DNA from: an uncultured Methanomicrobiales archaeon
Lineage (GTDB): Archaea > Halobacteriota > Methanomicrobia > Methanomicrobiales > Methanospirillaceae
Direction: 5' to 3'
Assembly: GCA_949320185.1 (NCBI GenBank)
Contig: CASGHK010000029.1
Span: 1-64,000 of the forward strand
Length of the DNA: 64,000 nt
Shown here: positions 62,630 to 64,000 of the stretch, piece by piece
Layout: every line of letters begins with the position of its first letter
How positions within the stretch are numbered: the first letter of the stretch is position 1
The notes under the pieces: generated by a model
What the model saw: only the letters and a program-made list of their open reading frames with translations
Told to the model about the DNA's origin: nothing
The model's database searches: none
Made by a program: the position numbers and the translations under genes

Positions 62630-64000
62630 ATGAGTGAACTTGGAGGAGATCGGAGTCCAGCTCATCGAAAGCCGCCGACGGTGATCTCTGTCGTCACGGA
62701 CCACCTCGGCCGGATTCGCTCATCCGATGGTCTATTCGCCCATTATTACGGTGTTGAATCTCGGGACGTAGCCGGTACCCTGCTCGAAGAGTATGTCTGT
62801 TCCGAGGACCGCCCCTATCTTCGGTCTCTTCTGACCGCTCCGATGGATCAGCGTGTCGATGGTGTGGTCCGGTTCTGCTTGCTTGGACAGGGTTTCGTAC
62901 CGACGAGGGTCGTGATCGAGCCGGGACCAGCGAGATCGACATTCGCGGTAGCAATCATCGGTCGGGATCTCCCCTGCCGGGAGCATGAAAGAGGGGATCC
63001 GAACGGGCTCTTGCTTGCCCAAGCGGTCCTGAACCAGACCCGGGATCTCATCCTGGTCCTTGACTCCGAAGGACAGGTCCTACTGAGGAGCCCCTCGGTG
63101 AAGGAGTTCATCGGGCGAGATCCAGTTGGATTCGGCTTTTGTAAGGTCCTTCCTCTTGAGCCCGATTCCGATTTTGAGATAAAAAAAACAAACAATCCGC
63201 TGCGTGCGTCCTCACCAGCGCCCGGAAATGGCTCGACCCCTGCTTCCGGCCGGTACCGGTTTCCTGCTCGAAACAACCGACGTATCCAGGTGGTGGTGGA
63301 CCAGGTGATCTCTCCGGACGATCCACGCGGGAAAAAAAATGGATCAGTGGTGCGGCTCGACGAAGAAACCGAGCGCCTCGAGGGGGAGAGTCGTATGGGA
63401 GGTGGGCGGGAGGATCTCTCTGCATCGAGCCGGGAGATTCAGCAATTTGTCTATGCTGCAAGTCATGATCTGCAGGAACCGCTCAGGATGGTCTCGAGTT
63501 ACCTTCAGCTGCTCGAACGGCGATATGCAGGGCGCCTGGATAAGGAGGGACTCGAATTCATCGGCTTCGCGCTTGACGGTGCGAAGCGCATGCAGGAACT
63601 GATCGATGCCCTGCTCGTCTATTCACGCGTTGTCAGTCGGGCTCGACCATCCGGCCCGGTGGATGCGCGAATGGCGGTCGCCGAAGCGCTGGAGCATCTC
63701 GAGCAGAAGCTGGCCACCACCCATGCAGAGATCACCGTGGGTTCAATGCCGATTGTATGGGCCGATCGCGCACAGCTCGTGCAGGTCTTCGAACACCTGA
63801 TCGATAACGCCCTTACATATTACTCGGATGCCGTTCCACGCGTCATGATTGATGCTGAGCGTCTCAATGGCAGTACCCGGTTCCGGGTACAGGATAACGG
63901 GATCGGGATCGATCCTCAATTTCATAATCGGGTCTTTGAGCTCTTTTCCCGTTTGAACGCTCGTGAGAAGTACCCGGGCATAGGGATTGGACTTGCTGTC
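62630..64000 (+). CDS. Sensor histidine kinase, cut at the window end
   Basis: Open from ATG 62630 to the last base (457 codons). The first 220 residues may be sensory (PAS-like; VLNQTRDLILVLDSEGQVLL) without membrane helices. H-box YAASHDLQEPLRMVSSYLQL (His279) is of the phytochrome type, N-box HLIDNALTYY, G1 DNGIGID and G2 GIGIGLAV. Only the last part of the HATPase domain is outside the window. Its partner regulator is not visible. Confidence 0.9.
   Translation, partial: MSELGGDRSPAHRKPPTVISVVTDHLGRIRSSDGLFAHYYGVESRDVAGTLLEEYVCSEDRPYLRSLLTAPMDQRVDGVVRFCLLGQGFVPTRVVIEPGPARSTFAVAIIGRDLPCREHERGDPNGLLLAQAVLNQTRDLILVLDSEGQVLLRSPSVKEFIGRDPVGFGFCKVLPLEPDSDFEIKKTNNPLRASSPAPGNGSTPASGRYRFPARNNRRIQVVVDQVISPDDPRGKKNGSVVRLDEETERLEGESRMGGGREDLSASSREIQQFVYAASHDLQEPLRMVSSYLQLLERRYAGRLDKEGLEFIGFALDGAKRMQELIDALLVYSRVVSRARPSGPVDARMAVAEALEHLEQKLATTHAEITVGSMPIVWADRAQLVQVFEHLIDNALTYYSDAVPRVMIDAERLNGSTRFRVQDNGIGIDPQFHNRVFELFSRLNAREKYPGIGIGLAV

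Overview
The window reads as chromosomal DNA of a methanogenic archaeon, most likely of the order Methanomicrobiales (class Methanomicrobia). The evidence is gene content: glycerol-1-phosphate dehydrogenase and a geranylgeranyl reductase for archaeal lipids, archaeal PriS, GINS, Elp3, aIF2-alpha, L44e, S27e, Nop10 and EndoQ, CofG for the F420 chromophore, a phosphoribulokinase, a PGF-CTERM surface protein, and large PAS/GAF sensor kinases of the methanogen type. The DNA looks GC-rich by eye. The genus was not determined.

Layout. 1-1100: end of a Sel1-repeat protein and a membrane-anchored protein with DUF4214-like repeats. About 1300-22270: an accessory region. It holds one full-length and two 3'-end fragments of a beta-helix gene, a transposase remnant, a 1361-residue sensor kinase, an HxlR/flavoprotein/aldo-keto reductase group, and then a block of minus-strand overlapping genes that looks like a decayed provirus or integrated plasmid: beta-helix protein, holin-like protein, small unknowns, a DUF1016 nuclease, a primase-helicase, zinc-finger and small proteins, and an integrase remnant. 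No capsid, portal or terminase gene was seen. A substrate-binding protein sits inside this block. 22300-38740: core genome, with egsA, UPF0179, an ADP-ribosylglycohydrolase, UPF0058, the run elp3-priS-GINS-rpl44e-rps27e-aIF2-alpha-nop10-PAC2-endoQ, then ferredoxin-GGR-rnhB, and a membrane-stress group (site-2 protease, HtpX, PspAB, PspAA, PspA). 39120-50725: stomatin/NfeD pair, cytosolic 5'-nucleotidase, DUF7123-type protein, phosphoribulokinase, cofG-purC-purS-purQ, ferredoxin-thioredoxin reductase, SIMPL protein, and an HTH-PAS regulator. 50837-64000: tRNA-Val, YkgJ-type protein, ABC-2 exporter, NosD-like surface protein, ATP-NAD kinase with TrpB2, SGNH hydrolase, HAD phosphatase, an unusual N6-methylase-like protein, and a histidine kinase cut by the window end.

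How genes work together. The 25.6-32.6 kb run couples replication (PriS, GINS), DNA repair (EndoQ) and translation (Elp3, L44e, S27e, aIF2-alpha, Nop10) with many ATGA/TGATG overlaps, which suggests coupled translation. The 34.7-40.7 kb stretch gathers membrane quality-control functions. The most unusual material is in the integrated element: iteron-like 9-mers inside the primase gene, a nuclease gene flanked by a duplicated primase tail, and dispersed 3' cassettes of the beta-helix gene.
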